NCBI GenBank assembly: GCA_030348875.1
Contig: JAUCEP010000002.1
Location: forward strand, 3,179,001-3,243,000
Origin: Ureibacillus composti
GTDB lineage: Bacteria; Bacillota; Bacilli; Bacillales_A; Planococcaceae
Reading direction: 5' to 3'
Length of the DNA stretch: 64,000 nt
Part shown: piece by piece, positions 8,381 through 17,295 of the stretch
How positions within the stretch are numbered: the stretch's first letter is position 1
Layout of the letters: every line of letters begins with the position of its first letter
Made by a program: the position numbers and the translations under genes
Notes under the pieces: model-generated
What the model was told of the DNA's origin: nothing
What the model saw: only the letters and a program-made list of their open reading frames with translations
Database searches by the model: none

Positions 8381-9133
8381 ATGACGTACCTGAGCGGAAT
8401 CTTTGCGTCTTTAATGCAGCTATGGTTAGATATACCGACTTTCCTTGGCTATCTAAAAGGGCAGGCATTTCATCGACCATTTACAAAAGAAGAAGAAGCG
8501 AAAGCTATAGAAAGGTTTATGCAGGGTGATGAACAAGCAAGGTTAGATTTAATTGAACGGAATATGAGACTAGTCGCACACGTTGTTAAAAAATTCCACC
8601 CACAACATGAACAATTAGATGATTATATCTCTATTGGTACCATCGGATTAATGAAAGCAGTTAGTAGTTATACCCCTGATAAAAAGACTCGGCTTGCTAC
8701 TTATGCAGCTCGTTGTATTGAAAATGAGATTTTAATGCATTTACGTGCACAAAAGAAAGTCCAAAAAGACGTATCCCTTTTTGAGCCAATCGGAGTGGAT
8801 AAGGAAGGACAATCTTTACAAATCCGCGACTTACTTCAGCTTGATGAACAACCCGCAATTGAAAAAATTGAACAGAAAGAAAGCTTTGAACAGTTGTACG
8901 AATATTTAAATACTTTGGAACCGCGTGAACTAGAAATTATTGTTTATCGTTATGGTTTAAATAATAATGATCCTCTAACCCAAAAAGAAATTGCCCAGAA
9001 ATTAAAAATTTCTAGAAGTTATGTTTCTCGAATTGAAAAAAGAGCACTTGTAAAATTGTATCAACAATTTAAACACAACCAAATTGAAAAAGAAAAGGAA
9101 AAAGAAAGAGAACGTGAAAAAGAACTCAAGTAA
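8381..9133 (+). CDS. sigK: RNA polymerase sporulation sigma factor sigma-K (pro-sigma-K)
   Basis: Sigma-K drives late mother-cell genes for coat and cortex. The 250-residue frame is continuous, so there is no skin element splitting it as in B. subtilis. The N-terminal 20 or so residues (MTYLSGIFASLMQLWLDIP) are a hydrophobic pro-sequence of the kind cut by SpoIVFB. Region 2 (RNMRLVAHVVKKF, ISIGTIGLMKAV, RLATYAARCIENEILMHLR) and region 4 (LTQKEIAQKLKISRSYVSRIEKRAL) are intact. AGAGG precedes the ATG at 8381; a frame extending upstream to 8279 would cover the promoter. The last 20 residues are almost only Lys and Glu with some Arg. Confidence 0.95.
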   Translation: MTYLSGIFASLMQLWLDIPTFLGYLKGQAFHRPFTKEEEAKAIERFMQGDEQARLDLIERNMRLVAHVVKKFHPQHEQLDDYISIGTIGLMKAVSSYTPDKKTRLATYAARCIENEILMHLRAQKKVQKDVSLFEPIGVDKEGQSLQIRDLLQLDEQPAIEKIEQKESFEQLYEYLNTLEPRELEIIVYRYGLNNNDPLTQKEIAQKLKISRSYVSRIEKRALVKLYQQFKHNQIEKEKEKEREREKELK

Positions 9134-9211
9134 ATCAACTACTCGTTGTTGTATTAGTAGTGACTTTCACAGACTGTTTTTATCTATCACCGAAATATAA
9201 AAAATTTAAAA

Positions 9212-9247
9212 AGCTCATTTAAGACATGTTAAAGTCTTAAATGAGCT
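9212..9247 (-). terminator. Perfect 14-bp inverted repeat, terminator between sigK and the small minus-strand gene
   Basis: AGCTCATTTAAGAC and GTCTTAAATGAGCT flank an 8-nt loop. The T-rich tail is better on the minus strand (TTTTAAATTTTTT), so it most likely ends the small gene at 9262-9351; it may also stop sigK transcripts. Confidence 0.8.
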
Positions 9248-9261
9248 AAAAATTTTATTCA

Positions 9262-9351
9262 TTAATCGTGCGTTTCTACATTTGTACCATAAAATACTAC
9301 AATACCAATAATTGTTGTCACTGCAACTGAAGCAGCCATAAGTATAAGCAC
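9262..9351 (-). CDS. Putative 29-residue single-pass membrane protein
   Basis: A short frame starts with GTG, has GGGAGG 8 nt upstream and ends just before a strong terminator, which is the layout of a real small gene. The product begins VLILMAASVAVTTII, continues as one hydrophobic helix (about residues 2-21) and ends in a polar NVETHD tail. I do not recognise a family. It lies between sigK and mtnN on the strand of mtnN, downstream of an AT-rich stretch. It could be a membrane-anchored regulator, but no function can be read from the sequence. Confidence 0.55.
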   Translation of the reverse strand: MLILMAASVAVTTIIGIVVFYGTNVETHD

Positions 9352-9452
9352 AAAATCTTCCTCCCTTAGGTTCATTTTACAATTATCGTACCATCTTTAA
9401 CTAAATAATACTGTATCTTTTTGCACAACTTCAATATTTTTTGATTAAATGA

Positions 9453-10145
9453 TTATAATTTTGTAATTGTCTTTAACACGATTTCTGATGAATGTTTCGC
9501 AGCAATTGGTAAAAACTCGTCAAAACTTATATTTGATTCTTTTCCAGCAATATCTGATAGTGCTCGAATGACAACAAATGGTGTTTTGAATTGATAACAC
9601 ACTTGCGCTACAGCAGCGGCTTCCATTTCAACAGCCTTCATTTCTGGGAAGTAAGATCTTACTTGTTCAACACGAGTAGGATTGCTCATGAAGACATCTC
9701 CAGAACAAATTAGTCCGACTCCAAATTGATGTTCCCCTATCTCAGATACCGATTCTTGTGCAATATTAATTAATCGTTCATCAGCTGGAAAAGCAGCTGG
9801 CAGTTGTGGCACTTGCCCGATTTCATAATTAAACGCTGTAACATCTACATCGTGGTGTCGAACTTCTTTTGAGATGACAACAGCACCGACTTCTAATTCT
9901 GGGTCATATCCACCTGCTGAACCAGTATTAATAACGACATCAGGTTTATATTCATATAATAAAACGGTAGTAGACATTGCAGCATTTACTTTCCCAATAC
10001 CACTTTTCAATAGGATAATTTCTTTCCCATCATAAGTACCAGTGGTAAATTCACTATTAGCAATTGTTGTCACTTTCGCGTTTGAAAGTGATTCCCTTAA
10101 AATTTCTACCTCTTCTTCCATTGCACCAATAATTGCAACTTTCAT
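9453..10145 (-). CDS. mtnN: 5'-methylthioadenosine/S-adenosylhomocysteine nucleosidase
   Basis: MtnN hydrolyses the glycosidic bond of methylthioadenosine and S-adenosylhomocysteine, recycling SAM by-products. Family marks are [14 protein letters not shown] at the start (with the catalytic Glu), [16 protein letters not shown], the [11 protein letters not shown] purine/ribose segment and the catalytic Asp in [10 protein letters not shown] take the ATG at 10145 with GGAGG 8 nt upstream; a TTG five codons earlier overlaps that site. The length of 230 residues is normal. Confidence 0.95.
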   Translation of the reverse strand: MKVAIIGAMEEEVEILRESLSNAKVTTIANSEFTTGTYDGKEIILLKSGIGKVNAAMSTTVLLYEYKPDVVINTGSAGGYDPELEVGAVVISKEVRHHDVDVTAFNYEIGQVPQLPAAFPADERLINIAQESVSEIGEHQFGVGLICSGDVFMSNPTRVEQVRSYFPEMKAVEMEAAAVAQVCYQFKTPFVVIRALSDIAGKESNISFDEFLPIAAKHSSEIVLKTITKL

Positions 10146-10250
10146 TAGATAATCCTCCAATACTTTACAGCACTATTTCTTACGATAAAGAAAAGGTAAG
10201 CTTTCGTCAATAGTTTGTTCCTAACCCTGTGCTAAATATGCACCCTCAAC

Positions 10251-10931
10251 TTACTTTAATTCTTCAACTTTCACTGGTTTCCAACCTTCATTTTCTATCC
10301 ATTCAATACTAATTCTGTATTTTTGTGATTCATCCTTAGATGAAATGACTGCAATAGATGAGTTACTACTGCCATTATTACGAACTGACCAGTAAATAAC
10401 ATTGTTTTCCTCTAAATTAACTGCATTACGAAACGTAACTAGTTTTTCTTCATAATCCACATGACCTTCCTTGTAAACAGATACATGTTCTCCTGTTTGC
10501 TTAGTAGGTGTTGGTTGCCAACTAGGATCTACAACTTCCTGCTTAACTTGCGGATCAGAAGACTTATTTGTAGTTAATTTTGTGGGAAGTTTTACTGATT
10601 GTTCTTTTTCTTCCGTCTGATCCTCGTTTTTCGCAGGAACTACTGTATTATCAGAAGATTGCTCTTCTTCACCTTCTTCGCTTACTACTTCCTCATTTTT
10701 TTGTGACTGATTTTTTCCTTGAAGATATTTTTCAGCTTGAGTTTTATTTTCAGATGCAACTTCTTTCTCGTCATCTTTTGTGAAAAGGAAAACCAGATTT
10801 GCAACAATTAATATTGAAACTATGGCAATAAGTACATTTAACAGTTTATCGGATTTTTTCGGTCGTTTTTTCTTTTGTTCACGTTTTGATAATCTCGAAC
10901 GATTCATCGAATCAAATTCATTGTTTCCCAT
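10251..10931 (-). CDS. yrrS: YrrS family protein (DUF1510), membrane-anchored
   Basis: The 226-residue protein has a basic N-terminus (SKREQKKKRPKKSDK), one membrane segment (about residues 31-51), a long acidic and Gln/Ser/Thr-rich linker, and a conserved C-terminal domain from about residue 140 (DPSWQPTPT ... IEWIENEGWKPVKVEEL), which is the DUF1510 region. In B. subtilis yrrS sits next to greA and a penicillin-binding protein gene; the latter is absent here. The function is unknown, and its topology suggests an extracytoplasmic domain. Confidence 0.85.
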   Translation of the reverse strand: MGNNEFDSMNRSRLSKREQKKKRPKKSDKLLNVLIAIVSILIVANLVFLFTKDDEKEVASENKTQAEKYLQGKNQSQKNEEVVSEEGEEEQSSDNTVVPAKNEDQTEEKEQSVKLPTKLTTNKSSDPQVKQEVVDPSWQPTPTKQTGEHVSVYKEGHVDYEEKLVTFRNAVNLEENNVIYWSVRNNGSSNSSIAVISSKDESQKYRISIEWIENEGWKPVKVEELK

Positions 10932-11155
10932 TCATTTATTCCTCCTAGAATGAATTCACTTTCATTTTATCAGTAATTATCGTTAAAACACATAAATGTT
11001 ACCAATTTTAATTCATTTGTTATATAAAAATTACAATTGAAAACAGAACGACTTATATTACATTAATTCGAAAAAAAGAACCCTCGTGCTTCAACTATCG
11101 GAAAAGTTTGGACGCGAGCACTAAGAGTTAACGATTACAACTTGACATTAAAAAA

Positions 11156-11181
11156 GACCCAAAGGAGTATCCTTTTGAGTC
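11156..11181 (-). terminator. Terminator of greA
   Basis: Arms GACTCAAAAGG / CCTTTGGGTC (minus-strand reading) around a short loop are followed on the minus strand by six or seven T. It lies about 30 nt after the greA stop. Confidence 0.85.
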
Positions 11182-11212
11182 TTCAATGATGTGTCTTTTC
11201 GTTATTAAAATA

Positions 11213-11698
11213 TTAGCGATCTGCCTTAATTGAAACAATGCGAACTTCCATATCTCCACCAGGGGTAGATATTTTTAAAACGTCATTCACTTTATGTCCT
11301 AATAAAGCTTTTGCAATTGGAGAGTCATTAGAAATACGTCCTTCGAAAGGATCCGCTTCAGCAGAACCGACGATTGTATATTCTTCTTCATCTCCATCTG
11401 GAAGTTCGATAAATGTTACAGTTTTTCCAAGTGTTACGATATCGCTTGTACCTTCTGCTTCTTCAATAATTACAGCATTACGTAGCATAGATTCAATATT
11501 TGAAATACGACCTTCTACAAAGCCTTGCTCTTCTTTTGCAGAATCGTATTCTGAGTTCTCAGATAAGTCACCGAAACTACGAGCTATTTTAATACGCTCT
11601 ACAACTTCTTTACGTTTTACTGTTTTTAAGTACTCTAATTCATCCTCTAATTTCTGTTTTCCAGCCAATGTCATAGGATATTGTTTTTCGTTTGACAA
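11213..11698 (-). CDS. greA: Transcription elongation factor GreA
   Basis: GreA rescues backtracked RNA polymerase by stimulating transcript cleavage. The N-terminal coiled coil (about residues 8-80) carries the acidic tip segment [16 protein letters not shown], and the C-terminal FKBP-like domain includes the [14 protein letters not shown] loop. The length of 161 is close to the norm of 158. The start appears to be TTG, with GGAG about 9 nt upstream. It has its own terminator and a long structured leader region towards udk. Confidence 0.95.
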   Translation of the reverse strand: MSNEKQYPMTLAGKQKLEDELEYLKTVKRKEVVERIKIARSFGDLSENSEYDSAKEEQGFVEGRISNIESMLRNAVIIEEAEGTSDIVTLGKTVTFIELPDGDEEEYTIVGSAEADPFEGRISNDSPIAKALLGHKVNDVLKISTPGGDMEVRIVSIKADR

Positions 11699-12074
11699 GA
11701 CAATTCACTCCTTAAATCTCTCTTTTGTCGGTTTAGACACCTACTTTACACTTATGTAGATTTGATTGCAAACGGTTTCCTTACATAATAAAAAAAGTGT
11801 AATAGTAGTAGAAAACCCGGTTAGTAGTTAAGCATATGAAGCAAACATAGCCATTAGAAGGCTTTTTGCTAACTTAACTATTAACCGAATTTCTTCGTCA
11901 GTTTTTATACAATTGTTAAATGAAATTTAGTTCAACATGCAATTAATTCTCTCAGATGTTGTACTTTACGTCGAGTAGGCGTAAGAACAACTAGATTAAA
12001 ATTAGTGAATGATATTACATTCTTGGTCTGAGATAAAAATAACATGTAAAAAATCCCAATACTCCATCATCATA
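11699..12074. other. Gene-free interval udk-greA with a long imperfect hairpin
   Basis: No open frame with a ribosome binding site is seen. The main feature is a 15-base inverted repeat with one mismatch, CGGTTAGTAGTTAAG (11818-11832) against CTTAACTATTAACCG (11873-11887). Inside it, on the minus strand, GCAAA...AGCC / GGCT...TTTGC can pair further. The rest is AT-rich and should include the greA promoter. Confidence 0.55.
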
Positions 12075-12713
12075 TTACACAATTGACTTTGTTTCAAGAA
12101 TAGTTTTAATTTTTGTAACCATTAAATCAATTGCTACTTCGTTCTCTCCACCTTCTGGGATAATGACATCTGCATATCTTTTCGTAGGTTCGATAAATAA
12201 ATTATGCATCGGGCGAACGGCTGTTATATATTGTTCAATGACAGATTCAATTGTTCTACCACGTTCCTTAATATCTCTTTCCATACGTCGAATTATACGT
12301 AAATCTGAATCAGTGTCAACAAATAATTTAATATCCATTAAATCTCTTAGACGTTTGTCTTCTAGAACTAGAATACCTTCAAGTATAATGACATCTTTTG
12401 GCTCAACAAGAATGCTTTCTTTAGATCTCGTATGATTGACATAATCATATACTGGTTTTTCTATTGATTTATGTTGTAGTAGGGCATTCAAATGTTCAAT
12501 TAGTAAATCATTATCAAATGCCAATGGATGGTCATAGTTAGTTTCTAAACGTTCTTCAAAGGTTAAGTGATCTTGGTTTTTATAGTAATAGTCCTGTTCA
12601 ATAACAACAACAGAATGATTTCTGAAAACATCATAAATGGCACGTGTCACACTCGTTTTACCTGAACATGAACCACCTGCTATCCCTATTACTAAGGGGC
12701 GCTGCTCGCTCAT
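12075..12713 (-). CDS. udk: Uridine kinase
   Basis: Udk phosphorylates uridine and cytidine in pyrimidine salvage. The P-loop GGSCSGKTS is at residues 14-22, DYYYK around 40-45 is the substrate loop, and the IILEGILVL strand and [12 protein letters not shown] lid follow. The length of 212 is normal. Its ATG directly follows the trhP2 stop (TAAATG), so it is translationally coupled to the tRNA-modification genes upstream. Confidence 0.95.
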   Translation of the reverse strand: MSEQRPLVIGIAGGSCSGKTSVTRAIYDVFRNHSVVVIEQDYYYKNQDHLTFEERLETNYDHPLAFDNDLLIEHLNALLQHKSIEKPVYDYVNHTRSKESILVEPKDVIILEGILVLEDKRLRDLMDIKLFVDTDSDLRIIRRMERDIKERGRTIESVIEQYITAVRPMHNLFIEPTKRYADVIIPEGGENEVAIDLMVTKIKTILETKSIV

Positions 12714-13991
12714 TTATTTATTCTCCTTTCGCATCATGTTGAATTTAAATAACGGACGATTTACTTTAAACTTCACAATTTGTAAAGGATGATTTGCTAC
12801 TTCTAATTCATTACCTTTTTCATCCCAAATTTGGCCTACTTCCATTGTGAATGTGTCAAGATCTGGACCAAAAAATTCAATTGTATCGCCTGGCTTAAAG
12901 TAGTTGCGTTGTTGTAAAGTAACTAACTGAGTATCTTGATCATAATCGAGTACTAAACCAGCGAAATCCCATTTCAATTTTGTTGCGTGTGATCCAAACA
13001 TTTGTTGTTCATAACTTGGCTCACCTTCAAAGAAACTAGATGCTGTTGCACGGTTTGCACAACGTTCAAGCTCCTCTAACCATTCTTTTTTAATTGTAAA
13101 GTTTTCAGGATCTGCACAGTAAGCATCAATAACTTTACGATAAACAGAAATAACTGTCGCAATATAGTGTATTGATTTCATACGCCCTTCAACTTTTAGT
13201 GAGTCAATTCCTAGTTCAATCATATGTGGAATAGATTCAATTAACTTTAAATCTTTGGGACTCATTGCAAATGGGGCATCCTCATCGTTAAATAAAGCTT
13301 TTTCTTCACCATCTACATTTTCATATAAATCATAATCCCATCGACAGGATTGACAGCAACCACCACGGTTTGAGTCTCTAGCAGTCATATGATTTGATAA
13401 TACGCAACGTCCTGAGTACGCAATACACATTGCTCCATGAACAAATGCCTCAATTTCGATATCGACTTCTTCTTTCATTTTAAGCATTTCTTCTGCACCA
13501 ACTTCACGTGCAAGTACTACACGATGTAGACCTTCTTCTTTCCAATATTTCACTGCTTTCCAGTTCGATAAAGATTGCTGTGTTGATAAATGAACCTCTA
13601 CTTCAGGAGCTACTTTCTTACAAGTTTCAATAATTAATGGATCGGCTACAATAATACCTCGAACACCACAATCTGCAATTGCACGAAGGTATTCTTCTAA
13701 GCCATCCATATTTTCGTTATGTGCAAAGATATTCGTTGTTACATATATACTTGCTCCATATTTTTTGGCAAATTCGACACCTTCACGTATTTCTTCGATT
13801 GTAAAATTACCAGCATTAGAACGTAACCCAAACTCTTGTCCACCAATGAATACTGCGTCAGCTCCGTAATGAACAGCAATTTTTAATTTTTCTAAACTTC
13901 CTGCAGGTGCAAGTAATTCAGGCTTTTTTGTAATAACCCGTTTTCCATTAACTGTTTCACGAATTTTTTCATTTTCTATTAATTGAAGCAT
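12714..13991 (-). CDS. trhP2: TrhP2 (YrrO), U32-family tRNA uridine-34 hydroxylation protein
   Basis: In B. subtilis YrrN and YrrO (TrhP1/TrhP2) make 5-hydroxyuridine at tRNA position 34 using prephenate, and TrmR then methylates it to 5-methoxyuridine. Despite the U32 peptidase name no protease role is implied. The 425-residue protein shows the family start KPELLAPAGSLEKLK, the HLSTQQS segment and the cysteine cluster (SGRCVLSNH, GGCCQSCRW) expected to hold an iron-sulfur cluster. The C-terminal third, with FKPGDTIEFFGP, is the beta-barrel extension that TrhP1 lacks. The start has GGAG 8 nt upstream. Confidence 0.9.
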   Translation of the reverse strand: MLQLIENEKIRETVNGKRVITKKPELLAPAGSLEKLKIAVHYGADAVFIGGQEFGLRSNAGNFTIEEIREGVEFAKKYGASIYVTTNIFAHNENMDGLEEYLRAIADCGVRGIIVADPLIIETCKKVAPEVEVHLSTQQSLSNWKAVKYWKEEGLHRVVLAREVGAEEMLKMKEEVDIEIEAFVHGAMCIAYSGRCVLSNHMTARDSNRGGCCQSCRWDYDLYENVDGEEKALFNDEDAPFAMSPKDLKLIESIPHMIELGIDSLKVEGRMKSIHYIATVISVYRKVIDAYCADPENFTIKKEWLEELERCANRATASSFFEGEPSYEQQMFGSHATKLKWDFAGLVLDYDQDTQLVTLQQRNYFKPGDTIEFFGPDLDTFTMEVGQIWDEKGNELEVANHPLQIVKFKVNRPLFKFNMMRKENK

Positions 13992-14007
13992 TAGAGACGC
14001 TCCTTTC

Positions 14008-14940
14008 TTAGTAAACTGTTTCTTTAAAAATAAATCCTGTATCTAATGGTCGTAATTTTGGTTGGATTTCTTCAATTTGTTCGAATAATTCATTTTTAAT
14101 ATCGTCATATGCATCTTCGCCATTGTCGTAGTATGCGTCAATGGCTTGACGATATAGTTTTGTTACGGTTAAGATATATTCTTCAGTTTGAAGAACACCA
14201 TCAAATTTTAATGAATCTATACCAGCTTCTAGAAGCTCCGTCAATTCATCAATTAAACACATATCATTTGGTGAAAAGATATGTGTACCATTAATATCTT
14301 CATAAATTGGATACTTATTTTTACGTTCTTTATCATGTAAGAACATGTTTTTATTTTCTTTTCTATTTTCTATTTCCATTACTTCATCGCGATATAAGAA
14401 GTAGTTCCCTAATAAAGAACGTTTTGATTGGAACATGCAAGTCATCCCATGAACTTGTACTTCTATTTCTACATTTGAATTTTCTTTTATTTCTAAGATT
14501 TCATCTAATGAAAGCTCACGAGCAAGAACAGCACGTGTTGCGCCGCGCTCTCCCCAATAATTTGCTTGGAACCAGTTTGTTGCAATTGTTTCTGGATTCC
14601 AATGAAGTGGAATTGTAATACCTAATTCACGAACCGCCATCACGACAGCTGGGTCACCAAATAACAATGCATCGACACCAATTTTTTGCATTTCTTTTAA
14701 ATATTCATCTAATGCATCTAAACGGTCATTATGAAATATTGCATTAACTGCAACGTAAACTTTTTTTCCCGCATCTTGTATTAGTTTTGTACTTTCCGCG
14801 ACTTGTTTAACATTAAATTCGCCTGCTAAGCGTAATCCAAATTTTTGTTCACCGATCACAAATGCATCTGCACCTGCTTTAATTAACTCTTTAATATGGT
14901 CAATTGATTTCGGCGTCACTAATAATTCTGGTTTTTTCAA
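14008..14940 (-). CDS. trhP1: TrhP1 (YrrN), U32-family tRNA uridine-34 hydroxylation protein
   Basis: This shorter partner of TrhP2 (310 residues) has the same N-terminal KPELLVTPKSIDHIKELI and a catalytic-domain-like barrel, but no cysteine cluster and no C-terminal barrel. It begins with TTG, with GAGGTGA 6 nt upstream, and lies 16 nt before trhP2. The arrangement trmR-trhP1-trhP2-udk is the conserved yrrM-yrrN-yrrO-udk operon. It probably acts as the non-catalytic or partner subunit; that is inference from the missing cysteines. Confidence 0.88.
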   Translation of the reverse strand: MKKPELLVTPKSIDHIKELIKAGADAFVIGEQKFGLRLAGEFNVKQVAESTKLIQDAGKKVYVAVNAIFHNDRLDALDEYLKEMQKIGVDALLFGDPAVVMAVRELGITIPLHWNPETIATNWFQANYWGERGATRAVLARELSLDEILEIKENSNVEIEVQVHGMTCMFQSKRSLLGNYFLYRDEVMEIENRKENKNMFLHDKERKNKYPIYEDINGTHIFSPNDMCLIDELTELLEAGIDSLKFDGVLQTEEYILTVTKLYRQAIDAYYDNGEDAYDDIKNELFEQIEEIQPKLRPLDTGFIFKETVY

Positions 14941-14946
14941 CTTACG

Positions 14947-15579
14947 TCACCTCTTTAAACAAATTAACAACCCATCACCAACTGGGAAAAATGAGCAAAT
15001 ATAATCTGGATGGTGCATAATCCAGTCAGCAAAATTTTTAAGATTTCGTATCATTGTCCTTTTTCTTCTAGGGACATCTTTTAAATCCAAATCTGATAAT
15101 CCGTGCATATACATATTATCAATATAAATAACACCACCTGATGGGACAAGTGGTGAATATTTTTCAAAGAAACGTTGATATTGACCTTTTGCCGCATCAA
15201 TAAAAACAGCATTAAAAGTAGATGAGATATCCTCCATCTCTACTTCCAACGCGTCACCTTCAATCACCGTAATTTGGTTTGCTACTTTTGAGCGTGAAAT
15301 AAACTTTTTCGCAATTTCTACACGTTCATGATCTCTTTCAATCGTCACGATCGAACAATCTGGTAATGCAAGTGCCATCCGCATAGCAGAATAGCCAATT
15401 GCAGTGCCAATTTCTAAGATACTAGAAGGTTTTTGAATGCGAAGTAATTGATTTAACGCCTCAATTGCTGAAAGTTGCATAATCGGAACATGGTTATCCA
15501 TTGCATATCTTTCCATTTCTAGTAGCAAGTCGTTACGTGGATGAATGAAGGTTTCAATATAAGCATTTGAAAATTCCAT
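14947..15579 (-). CDS. trmR: TrmR (YrrM), tRNA 5-hydroxyuridine methyltransferase
   Basis: The protein belongs to the class I O-methyltransferase family and shows SAM motif I ILEIGTAIGYSAM near residues 55-67, acidic IVTIERD, and AVFIDAAKGQY with the metal-binding Asp. TrmR methylates ho5U34 to mo5U34 in tRNAs that read NNU/NNA/NNG codons. At 210 residues it is the usual length. AAGGAG precedes the ATG, and it heads the trmR-trhP1-trhP2-udk operon. Confidence 0.9.
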   Translation of the reverse strand: MEFSNAYIETFIHPRNDLLLEMERYAMDNHVPIMQLSAIEALNQLLRIQKPSSILEIGTAIGYSAMRMALALPDCSIVTIERDHERVEIAKKFISRSKVANQITVIEGDALEVEMEDISSTFNAVFIDAAKGQYQRFFEKYSPLVPSGGVIYIDNMYMHGLSDLDLKDVPRRKRTMIRNLKNFADWIMHHPDYICSFFPVGDGLLICLKR

Positions 15580-15897
15580 TATGCTAGAACTCCTTCATAT
15601 CGTTTATGACCAATGAAAACTGGCCCAATTTAAAAATACAACTTTCCCAAGCGGGTACGAGTTGTTGTTTTACTTATACCAATTTCATAAAAATTTAGTA
15701 TTTCCTATCTGCCAAAAAAAAAGACCAAAAAATATTTTGGTAATTTACATTTGTCTACAATTGAACAAAAAATCACAATCTATAATAGCACGAAAATAGA
15801 AGGAAAGCGAATAATCTTTTCAACGTAATCTAAGAATAATACTAAAACTATATTTAATTCTAAGATAATTGACTTAATCCGTTTCCTTCTAAGTTTG
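15580..15897. other. Gene-free interval mltG-trmR
   Basis: The interval holds a terminator for mltG (15712-15741) and a second weaker hairpin at 15639-15664 (CAACT...CCC/GGG...AGTTG, minus-strand reading, followed by TATTTTT). The remainder is AT-rich and probably carries the trmR promoter. No small gene is supported. Confidence 0.6.
15712..15741 (-). terminator. Terminator of mltG
   Basis: On the minus strand ACCAAAA-TATT-TTTTGGT is followed by C and about ten T. Confidence 0.75.
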
Positions 15898-17016
15898 TTA
15901 TTTTAAATATTTATCTATATTTAGTAAATGTTCATCATAAGTCTTTGCAAAATGATTCATGCCTTTTTTATCTGCTAAGAAATATAGATACTCAGTTTCA
16001 GATGGACTTAATGCTGCTTCGATTGAAACTTGCCCAGCATTTGCAATTGGGCCAGGCGGTAAACCTTGATTTACATATGTGTTATATGGATTTTTAACTT
16101 CTAAATCTTCATAAAGTACTCGTTCTTTATGAGAACCTAAAGCATATAAAACTGTGGGATCTGTTTGAAGGGGCATTTCAATTTCTAAACGATTATAAAA
16201 TACACTTGCTATCGTTTCTCGGTCTGTTTGAGCAGTAGCCTCTTCTTCTAATAACGATGCAAACGTTAATAATTCATGCACAGTCATTTGTTTCTCTTCT
16301 AATATTGATTCATATTGTTTAATTACATCATTAGTTTGAGAAATCATCGTTGAAATGATTTCATCTAGTTCAGGATCTTCCTCATAAAATCCGTAAGTTG
16401 CTGGATATAAGTACCCTTCCAATGCATACCGTATGTTTCCGGCTAAAACATCCTCCGAAATTAATGATGGGTAAGTTCTCCTCATACTTTGAATGAATTC
16501 TGGGTTATTAACTCTTTCCATAAATTCTTTTGCTGTAAACTTTGTATTTTTTTCAATGATTTTTGAAATTTGTTCAAGTGTTAACCCCTCAGGCACCGCA
16601 ACAGTAAACACCGGTTCACGATAAACCTTCCCTGTTTTTAAACTTTCAATAATTTCATCCAACGTCATGGCCTGTGTTAGTTCATAAGTTCCTGCCTGAA
16701 ACTCAGATTCATTTTTAAATTTTGTATAATATTTAAAAATACGTGCATTTTTTATAATTCCATTTGTTTCGAGTATAGATGCTATTGTACTTATTCCAGA
16801 CCCAATTGGAATTTCTACTTCAATTCCTTTTGTAGAATTTGGATCAATCGGTTCCAACGCTGAAGTCACGTAATTGTAGCCAGTGATTCCAACAATTCCT
16901 ATAATAAGTATAACGACTAATGTTACGATGGTAACAATGCGCCGAACAACTTTCGCTTCTTTTTTACGCGTATTGATTTTATCAATCATTTCTTGTTTTT
17001 TCGTATCCTTTTCCAT
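15898..17016 (-). CDS. mltG: Endolytic murein transglycosylase MltG (YceG-like)
   Basis: MltG cuts nascent glycan strands at the outer face of the membrane and sets their length. There is a cytoplasmic basic start, one membrane helix (about residues 25-47), a LysM-like region (VEIPIGSGISTIASIL) and the YceG catalytic domain with the Glu-rich active-site segment TFASLLEEEA and the family signature NPYNTYVNQGLPPGPIANAG. The length of 372 is typical. GGGAGG is 5 nt before the ATG. The promoter must lie in the repeat-rich 17.0-17.6 kb interval. Confidence 0.93.
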   Translation of the reverse strand: MEKDTKKQEMIDKINTRKKEAKVVRRIVTIVTLVVILIIGIVGITGYNYVTSALEPIDPNSTKGIEVEIPIGSGISTIASILETNGIIKNARIFKYYTKFKNESEFQAGTYELTQAMTLDEIIESLKTGKVYREPVFTVAVPEGLTLEQISKIIEKNTKFTAKEFMERVNNPEFIQSMRRTYPSLISEDVLAGNIRYALEGYLYPATYGFYEEDPELDEIISTMISQTNDVIKQYESILEEKQMTVHELLTFASLLEEEATAQTDRETIASVFYNRLEIEMPLQTDPTVLYALGSHKERVLYEDLEVKNPYNTYVNQGLPPGPIANAGQVSIEAALSPSETEYLYFLADKKGMNHFAKTYDEHLLNIDKYLK

Positions 17017-17068
17017 AGCTACCTCCCTTACATCTCTTAATAATACAAGAAATCACAAGAAGTGACAA

Positions 17069-17101
17069 ACTCCTTCGTCTTACTTCATAAGACGAAGGAG
17101 T
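17069..17101. repeat. Perfect 14-bp inverted repeat
   Basis: ACTCCTTCGTCTTA, a 5-nt loop, then TAAGACGAAGGAGT. The right arm is the leader of repeat element A1, and the same leader recurs before A2 at 17280. So the left arm is an inverted copy of the repeat leader. Confidence 0.85.
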
Positions 17102-17103
17102 TC

Positions 17104-17131
17104 TGCACCGACAGCCAAAGCGAAAGGTGCA
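17104..17131 (+). repeat. Hairpin repeat element, copy A1
   Basis: Stem TGCACC / GGTGCA around a 16-nt loop GACAGCCAAAGCGAAA. The flanks GAGTTC and AAATGT are shared with copy A2. Confidence 0.8.
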
Positions 17132-17195
17132 AATGTCTAAAAGTATAATATTAACTCTGTCGTGAGATTTCTTAAAAAGTGTGACTAACGTATTC

Positions 17196-17232
17196 TGCAC
17201 CGAAAACGAGTGGTAGCGTAGTGACAGGTGCA
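17196..17232 (+). repeat. Hairpin repeat element, copy B1 (long loop)
   Basis: The same 6-bp stem, TGCACC / GGTGCA, but the loop is 25 nt and starts GAAAACGAG. The left flank ACTAACGTATTC is shared with B2. Confidence 0.75.
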
Positions 17233-17295
17233 AACCTTTAACAAGTTCACTCTCTCTAAATAAGTTGAAATTTATAATATAAGACGAAGGAGTTC

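Noticed and set aside
9212-9247. Perfect 14-bp inverted repeat considered as a recombinase or attachment site near sigK (skin remnant)
   Set aside because: The sigK frame is intact and the repeat has T-rich flanks at the end of a small gene, so a terminator is the simpler reading.
12714-14940. U32 peptidase genes read as collagenase-like proteases
   Set aside because: Synteny with trmR and udk and the Cys-cluster pattern identify them as TrhP1/TrhP2 tRNA hydroxylation proteins.
16982-17233. 83-codon minus-strand frame upstream of mltG
   Set aside because: It overlaps the mltG start and covers repeat element DNA; there is no start signal and the product looks random.
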